NCBI GenBank assembly: GCA_046727955.1
Contig: JBKPDO010000294.1
Coordinates: 1-33,389 of the forward strand
DNA: 33,389 nucleotides
Origin: DASVXQ01 sp046727955
GTDB lineage: Bacteria; Actinomycetota; CALGFH01
Direction: 5' to 3'
The translations under genes and the position numbers were made by a program. The notes under the pieces were generated by a model. The model ran no database searches and was not told the origin of the DNA. It saw only the letters and a list, made by a program, of their open reading frames with translations. This document shows positions 20,742 to 28,587 of this stretch, piece by piece; within the stretch, counting starts at the first letter, position 1; every line of letters starts with the position of its first letter.

Positions 20742-21242
20742 TCAGCGCTCATAGCGCAGGCCGGTGCCCCATCGGTACAGGGGCTGGTCGGGATGGCCGG
20801 CCACCGGGATGGTCACCGGCAGCCGTCCAGTTGGATTGGTGCCGAAGAGCGTGTTGGTGATTGCGGTGAGCGAGTTGGGCGCGATCTGCGACGGATTTTG
20901 CAGGTTGCCCGACCAGGTGAAATAGATGACCTCGCCGAGGTGGTACTTCGCGATCAGCTGCGCGCCGTTGTCGACGCCGTACAGGGCCTGGTTCTGCTTC
21001 GTGTACGTCGGGTTCTCCGTCGTCGCGCTGTCGCCGTAGACGTAGGTGAAAAACAGCTGCCCGACCTTATCCTCGAGGCTCATCGACGCAAGGAGAGCCT
21101 GCACCTGGCTGCCGACCGCGTGCTGCTGCGGCGACGAGGCGGCCGCCACGGCGGTCCCGCCGCCCGTGAGACCGGAGACGAGAAGTGTCGTGCCGAACAC
21201 AGCGGCCAGGCTCGAGCGGCGGCAACGAGATCGGAGGTTCAT
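20742..21242 (-). CDS. GH3 hexosaminidase relic: both ends joined, catalytic middle missing
   Basis: 166 residues with an intact start (GGAGG, ATG at 21242) and signal peptide (SLAAVFGTTLLVSGLTGGGT, AVAAA). Residues 45-122 are the start of a GH3 barrel (QVQALLASMSLEDKVGQLFF, YHLGEVIYFTWSGNLQNPSQ). Residues about 124-166 are the end of a GH3 protein (LTAITNTLFGTNPTGRLPVT, PLYRWGTGLRYER). Normal enzymes have several hundred residues between them, including the nucleophile Asp. The joint near 20873 is in frame and leaves no stop, so a small secreted protein may still be made, without catalytic activity. Confidence 0.75.
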   Translation of the reverse strand: MNLRSRCRRSSLAAVFGTTLLVSGLTGGGTAVAAASSPQQHAVGSQVQALLASMSLEDKVGQLFFTYVYGDSATTENPTYTKQNQALYGVDNGAQLIAKYHLGEVIYFTWSGNLQNPSQIAPNSLTAITNTLFGTNPTGRLPVTIPVAGHPDQPLYRWGTGLRYER

Positions 21243-21276
21243 GGTGCCTCCGTGCGGTCGGACCGGTGGGTCACTG

Positions 21277-23346
21277 TCAGGACCCACCGGCGACGATGGT
21301 GAAGGCGGCCGTCGCGCTGCTGCCTGGCCTCGAGACGGTGATCCTCGCGTGGTACACGCCGCCGGTGGCGTAGGTGTGGCTGCCGCTGGCGGTGTAGAGG
21401 CTGTTGATGGTCGTGCTGGTGGCCTCCGTGCCGGTCAGCGTGCCGGCTGAGCTGGTGCCGTCGCCCCAGTCGATCGTCGTTGTCAGACCGGCGAGGGTCG
21501 CCCCAGGGGCGGCGACCGACGCCACCGCGCCGGCGAACGCCAGGTCACTGTGGATCATGTTCGGGGCGGCCAGGTCGACCCGCCATGGCACCTGGGTCGA
21601 GGCGTAGAAATTCTGGTTGCGGATCTGCCAGGCGGCCCCGCGTGCGGCCAGGCGGGCCTCGAACGACGCGAGTGTGCGGTCCGGCGCGGCCACCGGGTCG
21701 TACCTCGGCGACCAGCCGAGCTCCGCGGTCGCGGGCAGGCGCGGGAAGGCCTGGAACTCGATGTTCTGGATGGTCCGCAGCGTCTCCGACCAGATCGGCG
21801 CCTCCACGCCGATGATGTTGGCGTCGGTCACCGCGGGCAACGTCACACCGCCGGATGTACGAGCCGGGATATAGGTGCCTGGGTCGCTCGTCGAGCCCGA
21901 CCAGTTGTAGAAGTCCGAGACGTCGAGGATGCCGGCCCAGCTCAGCCCCAGCGGGCTGGCGGCAAACTGCTTCATGTCCAGGTAGGTGTGGTTGGCCGGG
22001 GACATGACGACCTGCATGCCCTTCTGGACCGCGACGCGGGCGGTGTCGCCGCCGTCGCCCGCGGGGTCGCCGTTGTTCCAGAACTGGGCGACCGCCTGTG
22101 GCGCGCCGGGCCGGTCGAAGCCGGCCGACGAGATGTCCGCCCAGCCCATCACGAGCTTGCCCCGGGCCTTGATGATCTGGCTCTCCCGATCGATGAACGC
22201 GTTGTACTGGTCTGCCGTCAGCAGCGAGGGCGGGACCTCGTCGCCGCCTAGGTGGTAGTAGGGCCCGGGTGACATCGCGGTGAGCTGGGTGATGATGTCG
22301 GTCAGGATCGCCCAGGTGTGGTCGCTATCGGGGCACAGCGCGCTGTAGCCCACATCGAAGGTGAGGTTCCACACCGGCGGATGGTTGGCGCCACAGTTGA
22401 TGTCCGGGAAGACCGGGTACGGCGGGGTGGGCCCGGTGTTGTAGGACATGATGATCGCGTTGTTGTGGCCGGGAGTGTCGACCTCTGGGACCACGGTCAT
22501 GTAGTGGGCGGCCGCGTAGCGGACGACGTCGATGTACCCCGCCTGCGTCCAGTAGCCGCCAGGGTCGTTGTTGACCGAGAACTGGGATCCGATGTCGGTG
22601 AGCTCCGGCCGCCCGTTGATGGCGATGCGGAAGCCCTGGTCGTCGCTCACGTGCAGGTGCAGCGTGTTGATCTTGAAGGCCGACGCGTCGTCGATCAGAC
22701 GCTTGACCGCCGCCGGCGGTTCGAAGTGCCGGGCAATGTCAAGCATGACCCCGCGGTAGGGGTAGCGGGGATGATCGGTGATGTGGACCGCGGGCATCGT
22801 CCAGGGACCGGGCTGCACCGTCGAGCTCTCGATCCACGGCGACAGCAGCTGACGCAGCGTCTGCACGCCGTAGAACAGGCCAGCGGGCGCGACGGCCCGG
22901 ATCTGGACGCCGTCAGGGGTCACGTCGAGGCGGTAGCCCTCGCGCCCCAGGGCCGAATCGCTGGCAAGGGAGAGGACGATGTCGCCCGGGGCCGCGCCGG
23001 CACCACGCCCAGTCACCACCGGCAATGGGTACCCGGTGGACGGCCGCAGGATTGCGGCGAGTTGCTGTGCCACCGGGAGGCCGTTGTTCGCCCCCGGTGC
23101 GACGACGATCCGTGCGCCGTGGCCGAGGGTGAAGGACTGGCCGGGCACGGTCGTCATCGAGACCGGGATCGGGACCAGCCGCGGCGGGGTGGCCGGAGCG
23201 ACGTCGGCCCTCGCGGCCTGTCCGCCGATGACCAGCATCTGCAGGGAGATGGCCACGGCCGGCAGGATCCACGCGAGCCGCCGCATACCGCGCCGCGGCG
23301 TAGGAGCGTCGTGCCTTCTGGGTACGGACGGGATCGGGATTCTCAT
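21277..23346 (-). CDS. Secreted GH20 beta-N-acetylhexosaminidase with PKD-like domain
   Basis: 689 residues, ATG at 23346 with GGGAG upstream. Signal peptide about 1-47 (RLAWILPAVAISLQMLVIGG, QAARA). Residues 50-185 form the GH20b beta domain. The catalytic barrel is about 190-590: YPYRGVMLDIARHFEPPAAV, LHLHVSDDQGFRI, VVPEVDTPGHNNAI and the Asp-Glu pair of YYHLGGDEVPPSLL (D369-E370) for substrate-assisted hydrolysis. The residues at about 605-685 are PKD-like (LTTTIDWGDGTSSAGTL, SGSHTYATGGVYHARITV). It releases terminal GlcNAc from chitin oligomers or glycans outside the cell. The operators at 23607-23656 lie about 260 bases upstream. Confidence 0.92.
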   Translation of the reverse strand: MRIPIPSVPRRHDAPTPRRGMRRLAWILPAVAISLQMLVIGGQAARADVAPATPPRLVPIPVSMTTVPGQSFTLGHGARIVVAPGANNGLPVAQQLAAILRPSTGYPLPVVTGRGAGAAPGDIVLSLASDSALGREGYRLDVTPDGVQIRAVAPAGLFYGVQTLRQLLSPWIESSTVQPGPWTMPAVHITDHPRYPYRGVMLDIARHFEPPAAVKRLIDDASAFKINTLHLHVSDDQGFRIAINGRPELTDIGSQFSVNNDPGGYWTQAGYIDVVRYAAAHYMTVVPEVDTPGHNNAIIMSYNTGPTPPYPVFPDINCGANHPPVWNLTFDVGYSALCPDSDHTWAILTDIITQLTAMSPGPYYHLGGDEVPPSLLTADQYNAFIDRESQIIKARGKLVMGWADISSAGFDRPGAPQAVAQFWNNGDPAGDGGDTARVAVQKGMQVVMSPANHTYLDMKQFAASPLGLSWAGILDVSDFYNWSGSTSDPGTYIPARTSGGVTLPAVTDANIIGVEAPIWSETLRTIQNIEFQAFPRLPATAELGWSPRYDPVAAPDRTLASFEARLAARGAAWQIRNQNFYASTQVPWRVDLAAPNMIHSDLAFAGAVASVAAPGATLAGLTTTIDWGDGTSSAGTLTGTEATSTTINSLYTASGSHTYATGGVYHARITVSRPGSSATAAFTIVAGGS

Positions 23347-23606
23347 GTCGGCTCCCTTCCTGCGCTCATCGACTGGTCTGCTCGACCTTGATGCGGTAAC
23401 AGGTTCCGCGGCCAGGTGCGAAGACTGCCATCTGCGGCAAAGGCTCCGATCGCCGCCAATAGCGGCATTCGACGAGGAGTCCCCATCCCGCGTCCTCTGG
23501 AATCACTGCGGATGGGCCTGGGCATCCACAGGGAGGGGACCACAAGGCGCCGACACACGACCGGCCAGGTGATCGGGGCGAATTCCTGAGTATGGATGCG
23601 TTCCAC

Positions 23607-23622
23607 AGTGGTATAGACCACA
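23607..23622. promoter_or_regulatory. dre-like operator 1 (DasR-type GntR site)
   Basis: AGTGGTATAGACCACA: arms TGGT / ACCA around TATAGA; one central mismatch to the dre consensus ACTGGTCTAGACCACT bound by DasR, the GlcNAc-responsive GntR repressor of streptomycetes. It lies between the GH20 gene (minus) and the phosphodiester glycosidase remnant (plus). Confidence 0.7.
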
Positions 23623-23640
23623 TGGCCGAATCCGTCAATA

Positions 23641-23656
23641 GGTGGTCTAGTCCACT
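23641..23656. promoter_or_regulatory. dre-like operator 2 (DasR-type GntR site)
   Basis: GGTGGTCTAGTCCACT: the central TGGTCTAG-TCCA matches the dre core, centred 34 bases from operator 1, so on about the same helix face after three turns. Two copies in one divergent spacer suggest cooperative repression in both directions. The remainder of 23347-23690 shows nothing else. Confidence 0.7.
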
Positions 23657-23689
23657 GGGCAGGCTGTGTAGCGCTCGACAGTGGACGAG

Positions 23690-24740
23690 GATGCCGCAGG
23701 AGGACCGACGCCCTGCCCCTGGGCCGCCCTTTCGGCGGGCTCCCACTCGGGCCCCCCGGCCTTCCGCAGATCCAGACCACGACGCAGGTCGCACCTGGGG
23801 CGACGTACACGCGGATCGAGCGCGGCTACATGTCCCCCTCCGATTTCTGGACGGTGGAGGTGGACATGGTCGGCACGAACACCGAGGCCGATGCGCTGGT
23901 GGCGCGGCTGAAGGCGACGGCTTCGATACCTACGTGCACACGTTCCCGACCGCGCCCGATCATCGTGCCATGAAAGGAGCAGCTCACGAGCATCCCGGCG
24001 CGCACTGGCGCGATCGCGGGGACCAACGGAGGCTACTTTGTAGTGGGGCCGGAAGACGGCAGGCCGGGCGACCTCGCGGGCCTATCTGTGATCAACGGAC
24101 GGCTGATAAGCGAGGCGGTGAATGGCCGCACGGACTTCGTCCTGACCGATAGGCCCACTGTGTCGGCACGTGTGGCTCGGCTCAGTACGATCGACGCGGT
24201 TGCTTCCTCGGACGGTGCGGAAAGGGAACTGGACGGGCTCAACCGGGTGCCGGGGCTAATCCGCTCGTGCGGCGGCGTGGGCGGTGACGAACCGACGCAG
24301 AACCCACTGCACGACTTCACGTGCACAGACTCGAGCGAGGTGATCCTCTGCGCGCCCGACTTCGGCACGACCACTCCGAGCGGGGACGGCTACGAGGTGA
24401 CGCTGGACTCCTCGGACGTGGTGGTCGACGCGCACGAGGGGTGGGGAACGTCTGTTCCTTCCAGTAGATCGGTGTTGGCGGGCACGGAGTCGGGCACGCA
24501 GTCGGGCACGCAGTCGGGCACGCAGTGGCCTCGGGACCACGCGCAGGTGGGCGACCAGATTACGGTGAATGAGCAGTTCCTGTCCGGAGGCCAGCCGTTG
24601 TGCGCGGCCGGCTTCGGGTGCGATGTCTTCCAACCGACGGTCCAGATGGGTCGTGAATGGGGGGCCGCGTCTGCTGCGCGACGGGGCCGCGGACATCACG
24701 GCCTACGCCGTACACGGTGGTCGCTTCGGTGGTCGCATGA
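23690..24740 (+). pseudogene. Phosphodiester glycosidase (NAGPA-domain) gene, frameshifted and truncated
   Basis: Sense in successive frames: DALPLGRPFGGLPLGPPGLP, TTTQVAPGATYTRIERGYMS, FWTVEVDMVGTNTEADALVA, RLKAT; shift near 23926 to GFDTYVHTFPTAPDHRAM; shift near 23990 to RTGAIAGTNGGYFVVGPEDG, LAGLSVINGRLISEAVNGRT, then a long intact stretch to WPRDHAQVGDQITVNEQF; shift near 24640 to VVNGGPRLLRDGAADITAYA, where the homology ends. TGAIAGTNGGYF and NGGPRLLxDG are hallmarks of the NAGPA domain, which removes GlcNAc (or related sugars) from phosphodiesters. No signal peptide start is visible, and the C-terminal third is gone. It diverges from GH20 across two dre-like sites, which fits a GlcNAc theme. 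Confidence 0.6.
24480..24527 (+). repeat. Four tandem 12-bp units encoding GTQS
   Basis: GGGCACGSAGTC repeated four times (first unit GGGCACGGAGTC, last ends in G), giving G-T-E-S then G-T-Q-S repeats inside the decayed phosphodiester glycosidase. The unit keeps the frame. It looks like slippage expansion in a surface loop. Confidence 0.9.
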
Positions 24741-25040
24741 TCGTTGGTGCGACCGCGGCGCCACGTCCGATCTCGCTCTGGGTACGGCTGTGGGCATCTT
24801 GACTCGCGTCAAGAGCCTTCTGACCAGCTACGACGAACACGACCATTTGCGAGCTGGAGGCGGCCAGAATGCCGGTACCGTGCGGCACGTCTGCGGTCGT
24901 GGTCGCCTGACCAACTGCAGTATCGGCATGCGGCATGGTCGCCCTGGTGGTCGTGGTCGCCTTTCGCGCGTGCCGGTAGTGCCGCCCGGATTGGTCGCAC
25001 GACCAACGGAACCGGATCGGTCTGGTGGCGTGGTCGTGCG
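24719..25040. repeat. Cluster of GGTCGC/GGTCGT words and short palindromes
   Basis: At least eight GGTCG[C/T] words, several overlapping, in about 320 bases. Palindromes include TTGGTCG-CA-CGACCAA (24991-25006) and GGTCG-TG-CGACC (25031-25042). No convincing gene covers positions 24760-25063. It could be a repeat-type binding region or merely decayed GC-rich sequence. Confidence 0.5.
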
Positions 25041-25063
25041 ACCTGTTGTCGGGCGCCCCACGC

Positions 25064-25591
25064 CTACAGGAACGCGTCGCCTGGCCGGCGGCGGCTGGTC
25101 GGGTGCAGCCAGCGCAGGTACCGGCGGCTGACCTCACGAGCCAGCCGGGCGCGGAGCTGCTCGCGGACCAAGGTCATCGCCGACCGGGCCAACGCGCGGG
25201 CCTCCTCGGCGCCCACCCCGCCAACCTCCAGGCCCTTGACCTGCCCGGCGCGCCAACGGTCCACCACCGCAAGCAGGGCGGCCTCGGGGCTGACGCCCGC
25301 CGCGGCCCAGGTCTGCGGTGGCCAGGCGCGCAGCTCGACGGTGAGGTCGGCCAGGAACACCAGATCCCGCGGTACCCGGTCGGGATGGCCGGTCAGCAGC
25401 TCGTACAGCACCTGGCCGTCTGGCTGGGGGATCGCGCTGTGCAGCAGCGCGGCGGGGGCGACCACCAGCACGCGGCCGGGCTCGGGGGCGACCTCGGCGA
25501 GCGGCTGATCCAGCAGGATGGCCAGGTAGCAGTCGGCGATCCGGCCGGGCTGGAGCTGCTCGCCGTAGGCGTTGGGGCCAAGCCGCCGCAC
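25064..25591 (-). CDS. Hypothetical protein, 175 aa
   Basis: GTG at 25591 with GAGGAG eight to nine bases upstream. The product is compact and soluble-looking: LQPGRIADCYLAILLDQPLA, GRVLVVAPAALLHSAIPQPD, GQVLYELLTGHPDRVPRDLV, LVREQLRARLAREVSRRYLR. No membrane segment and no motif I recognise. Good codon usage argues that it is real. No operon partner is intact around it. Confidence 0.5.
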   Translation of the reverse strand: MRRLGPNAYGEQLQPGRIADCYLAILLDQPLAEVAPEPGRVLVVAPAALLHSAIPQPDGQVLYELLTGHPDRVPRDLVFLADLTVELRAWPPQTWAAAGVSPEAALLAVVDRWRAGQVKGLEVGGVGAEEARALARSAMTLVREQLRARLAREVSRRYLRWLHPTSRRRPGDAFL

Positions 25592-25803
25592 CTGCTGTGC
25601 TCCTCGGGTTCGACACTCCGAGCACAGGCTACCTGGGCCGATCGGCGCCGTCCCTCAGTCACCTTGGACCACCAACCACGACTCCTTCTTACCCGCAATA
25701 CAGACGAATGGAGCGTGAGTAGCTATGAGGATATTCAGGGACGGGGTTGGTCTGGCCTGCTGTCGTGGAGCCCTCGGGTCGCCCCAGCGCTGATCGGGCT
25801 TTC

Positions 25804-26067
25804 TCACTGTGCGATGCCCTGCTCCTGGCCGTCATGTGCTCGCAGGACGGCCGCAAGGCGGGCTGCGAGCGGGTAGAAATCACCACGCGGGACGTAGATC
25901 GGGTCGACGGGCGAGCGCTGCCGAAGACCCCGTGCCAGATCCCGCACCCGATCGTCGACGGTTGCGCGCTTGGGATTGTGCCGTCGAGCGAAGCTTTTCC
26001 AGCGGCGTATGGCCACGTCGGCGAGGATGGCTGCACCCTCCGGAGCCCAGTCCTCGTCGATGGCCAC
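25804..26067 (-). CDS. Hypothetical protein, probably 5'-truncated (87 aa)
   Basis: From the GTG at 26067 the frame reads AIDEDWAPEGAAILADVAIR, RWKSFARRHNPKRATVDDRV, VPRGDFYPLAARLAAVLRAH. Protein-like sequence continues upstream (DWIDCRQAEAHLSNKAEPSR) to a TAA near 26150 without any start codon, so the true N-terminus seems lost. Function unknown. Confidence 0.35.
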   Translation of the reverse strand: MAIDEDWAPEGAAILADVAIRRWKSFARRHNPKRATVDDRVRDLARGLRQRSPVDPIYVPRGDFYPLAARLAAVLRAHDGQEQGIAQ

Positions 26068-26287
26068 CTCAACCAGTGCCTGACGCAGGCGGGAGGGTTC
26101 AGCCTTGTTGCTCAGGTGAGCCTCCGCTTGACGACAATCGATCCAGTCAGAACGTTAAGCGCGCCTTGCGGCCAAGACAATCTGGTTAGCTGGAGCGAGG
26201 TGCGATCGGTGCCTCAAGTTGCTCCGATACGACAGCCGCATCCACGGGGGCAGTTCCGGAGTGTCCTATAAGACCAGGACGGACAGG

Positions 26288-26605
26288 ATGAGCAGCAACC
26301 TGCGGGTCGGCAGCTCCGGTCGCTTCCAGGGCGTCTACCACGCCCATTGGGAGTGGAGCCGGTTCGAGCTGGCCGTCCCGTCGCGATGGTTGCCTGGCAA
26401 CCGCCGCGTGTTGTGCGAGCTGGTCGCGGGGGCGACGCCGCTCCCGGCGGCGCTGGGCAATCTGCCGGGGCGGCACGACCCCGCCGCGCGGTTTGCGGTC
26501 ACGGTGGACGCCGACGTCATCGCGCACGGCAACTTCGGGCATGGGGGGACGCTTCGGTGGCGGCTGTTGGTGCGCCGCTGGGTCGCTGTTGAGCGTCTGG
26601 GCTAG
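26288..26605 (+). CDS. Hypothetical protein, 105 aa
   Basis: ATG at 26288. The product has aromatic-rich beta-like stretches: GRFQGVYHAHWEWSRFELAV, GNRRVLCELVAG, RFAVTVDADVIAHGNFGHGG, TLRWRLLVRRWVAVERLG. The pattern (GxFxGxYxxxWExSxFE at the start, GxFGHxGxxxR near the end) recalls small uncharacterised actinobacterial proteins. The SD is weak. Function unknown. Confidence 0.4.
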   Translation: MSSNLRVGSSGRFQGVYHAHWEWSRFELAVPSRWLPGNRRVLCELVAGATPLPAALGNLPGRHDPAARFAVTVDADVIAHGNFGHGGTLRWRLLVRRWVAVERLG

Positions 26606-26654
26606 CAACACCATCACGCCAGGATTCCCGAGCGCCGAGGTTCCGGAATCTCCT

Positions 26655-27774
26655 CTAGACGTCTTCGAGGACACACGATTCCGAGAGCTCATCGAGAAAC
26701 TCCGGCTTCAGGTAGCGGACAAACGGCCTTGCCTGGTCCAAGTAGTCTCGCAGCGCTGAGAACGAGATGTACCGGCAAAGCTCCACCAGCGGCGGCAGGA
26801 GGCGCGAGAAGGTGGGCCGGTTGACCTCGGCGAAGACCTTCTGCCGCCGCTCGTCCGGGGGCGACAAGATACAGGGGGATGTTGAGGTTGGGCTGCATCG
26901 CGATCAGGTCTGCCATGCGCAGCAGACCTGAGTAGATGGAGGTGGTGCTCTCGATCTCGAAGGCCGCCACCACGGCGTTGCCCTTCAGCCACAAGACGTC
27001 GATCAGCTCGATCGTCTGGTTGGTGACCTCATCGAACTGGCGGGGAAGGTCGGTCCGCAGCCTGGGGAGGTCGGTGAAGCGGTGGCCCTTCCAGTCCCGG
27101 CTCCGGTCGTTGCGGGCGACCCAGACGTCCAGGCCCATGTCGTTGCCGAGCTTGAGCAGGCGCCACTGGATCTCGGTGTGCGCGGTCGGCTCCTTGAGCG
27201 CGGCGACCTCTTCTGGCGGGAGCCCAGGCTCTTCGATGGGTTCCTCGCGGTCAGGTACGGTGACCGGTCCGATTGGCGTCTTGAGCGCCCGTGGACGCCG
27301 CGCGAGCTTGGCAGCATCAACCGGGCGGCTGATCGGGTTGTCCTTGGCGTCACGGACTGCGGCCACCACCGCCTGGCCGTCTGCCGGCTTCCATCGTGCC
27401 GGGGAGCCTCGGAAGTGGCCGGTCCAGGCGTTGGGGTTCTTGAGGTCTCGGAAGACGCTGAGTTGGTCGCGAAGCTCGAAGACGGGGACGGCCGTCTCCG
27501 GCGTGAGGGCCGCGACCGCGCGGACCCGCACGCGGCAGGGGAACTGCTCGTCCTTCCAGATGGGGGTGGTGTCCTTGAATGGCTCGGAGATGACCTCAAG
27601 AACGCCGATCCACCGGGAGATGCCGGTCAGGTAGCAGAGTAGATGGTCACCTGGCTTGATCTGCTGCACCGTCTTCCAGCGGCGCTCCCGAAAGCCGGAG
27701 ACTTCGCCGCCAGCCGCCAAGAACTCCTCCCAGGTGGTGCCGGTGAACAGATCCAGCCAGTAGTTGCGTGCCAC
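26655..27774 (-). pseudogene. EVE domain + PD-(D/E)XK-like nuclease, one frameshift
   Basis: The GTG at 27774 (or TTG at 27777) opens ARNYWLDLFTGTTWEEFLAA, VQQIKPGDHLLCYLTGISRW and IGVLEVISEPF, an EVE-type (PUA-like) fold at residues 1-150 of the kind that flips out modified bases. A middle linker follows (about 150-200). The C-terminal part has HTEIQWRLLKLGNDMGLDVW, ELIDVLWLKGNAVVAAFEIE and STTSIYSGLLRMADL: the Asp and Glu-x-Glu on successive strands look like a PD-(D/E)XK nuclease core. At about 26870 one extra base in CCCCCGG shifts the frame; the natural end (DERRQKVFAEVNRPTFSRLL to SESCVLEDV) is in the next frame, stop 26655. The length of 1120 bases is one over a multiple of three. It is a candidate modification-dependent (type IV-like) restriction enzyme. 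Confidence 0.6.
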
Positions 27775-27915
27775 CAACCCCGCGACCCCCTCTTGCGACG
27801 CATACTGCGCGGACTTTAGTACGTGAGTCCTCTTGGCGTCCTGGCAGCCCCACTTGCCGAACTAGACGATTGATTCCAAGGGATGCGGAGATGAGAGGAG
27901 GGTGCCCATGATCGG

Positions 27916-27930
27916 CGTTGGAACCCAACG
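27916..27930 (+). promoter_or_regulatory. Hairpin before the transposase ribosome binding site
   Basis: CGTTGG-AAC-CCAACG, a perfect 6-bp stem with a 3-base loop, ends about 10 bases before the GGGAGG of the IS982 transposase. It may be part of the element end or limit translation from outside transcripts. Confidence 0.4.
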
Positions 27931-27950
27931 TCGACCTCGTGGGAGGCCTC

Positions 27951-28587
27951 GTGGACGCCGACCTGGACACCCTCGCCACTGCACTGTACGTCACCATCGA
28001 CGACCTGCTCCTGCAAGCACCCCACCTGGCCCCATGGCGGCCACGCGTGGGGATCCCACCCAAGCTCAGCGACGCCGAGCTGATCACCTTGGCGGTCATG
28101 CAAGCCCTGCTGGGCTTCACCTCCGAGGCGCGCTGGCTGCGCCACGCCGGCCGGCACCTGCGCCACCTGTTTCCCTACCTGCCCGGCCAGTCGGGCTACA
28201 ACAAGCGCCTGCGCCGCACGGCAGAGCTGCTGCGCCACGTCATCCGAGCGGTGGCGACCGACACCGCGCTGTGGAGCGACGACGTCTGGGTGGTCGACTC
28301 CACCCCGGTGGAGTGCGGCCGCTCGCGGGAGACCGCCAAGCGCTCCGCGCTGGCCGGGTGGGCGCAGTACGGCTACTGCGCGAGTCATTCGCGCTGGTTC
28401 TGGGGGCTGCGGCTGCATCTGGTGTGCACCCTGCACGGCCTGCCGGTGGCGGTCGCGCTGGTCGGCGCCAAGGCCGACGAGCGGCAGGTCCTGCTGGACC
28501 TGTTGGCCACCGAGCCACAGCCGGTGGCGGCCCGGCCGGGGCAGGTGCTGCTCGCGGACAAGCACTACTACGGCGACGAGTTCGAAC
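27951..28587 (+). mobile_element. IS982-family transposase, 3' end missing
   Basis: The GTG at 27951 (DADLDTLATALYVTIDDLLL) is chosen for the GGGAGG just upstream and the usual family N-terminus; the frame is open a little further 5'. The sequence KLSDAELITLAVMQALLGFT, WRPRVGIPP, VWVVDSTPVECGRSRETAKR (first catalytic Asp), GWAQYGYCASHSRWFWGLRL, LPVAVALVGAKADERQVLLD and LLADKHYYGDEFE (second Asp) is a clear IS982 type. At about 28587 it breaks and continues as antisense relaxase, so the last 70 or so residues with the final Glu and the right end of the element are lost. It cannot transpose itself. Confidence 0.85.

Noticed and set aside
19155..21302. Plus-strand open frame of 715 codons opposite the binding protein
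   Set aside because: Antisense of a strongly conserved solute-binding lipoprotein; its length is due to high GC.
23343..23810. Minus-strand frame upstream of GH20
   Set aside because: It covers the two dre-like operators, has no SD and gives a composition unlike a protein; treated as regulatory spacer.
24480..24527. CRISPR array
   Set aside because: Units are 12 bp, directly adjacent without spacers, and in frame in a coding region.
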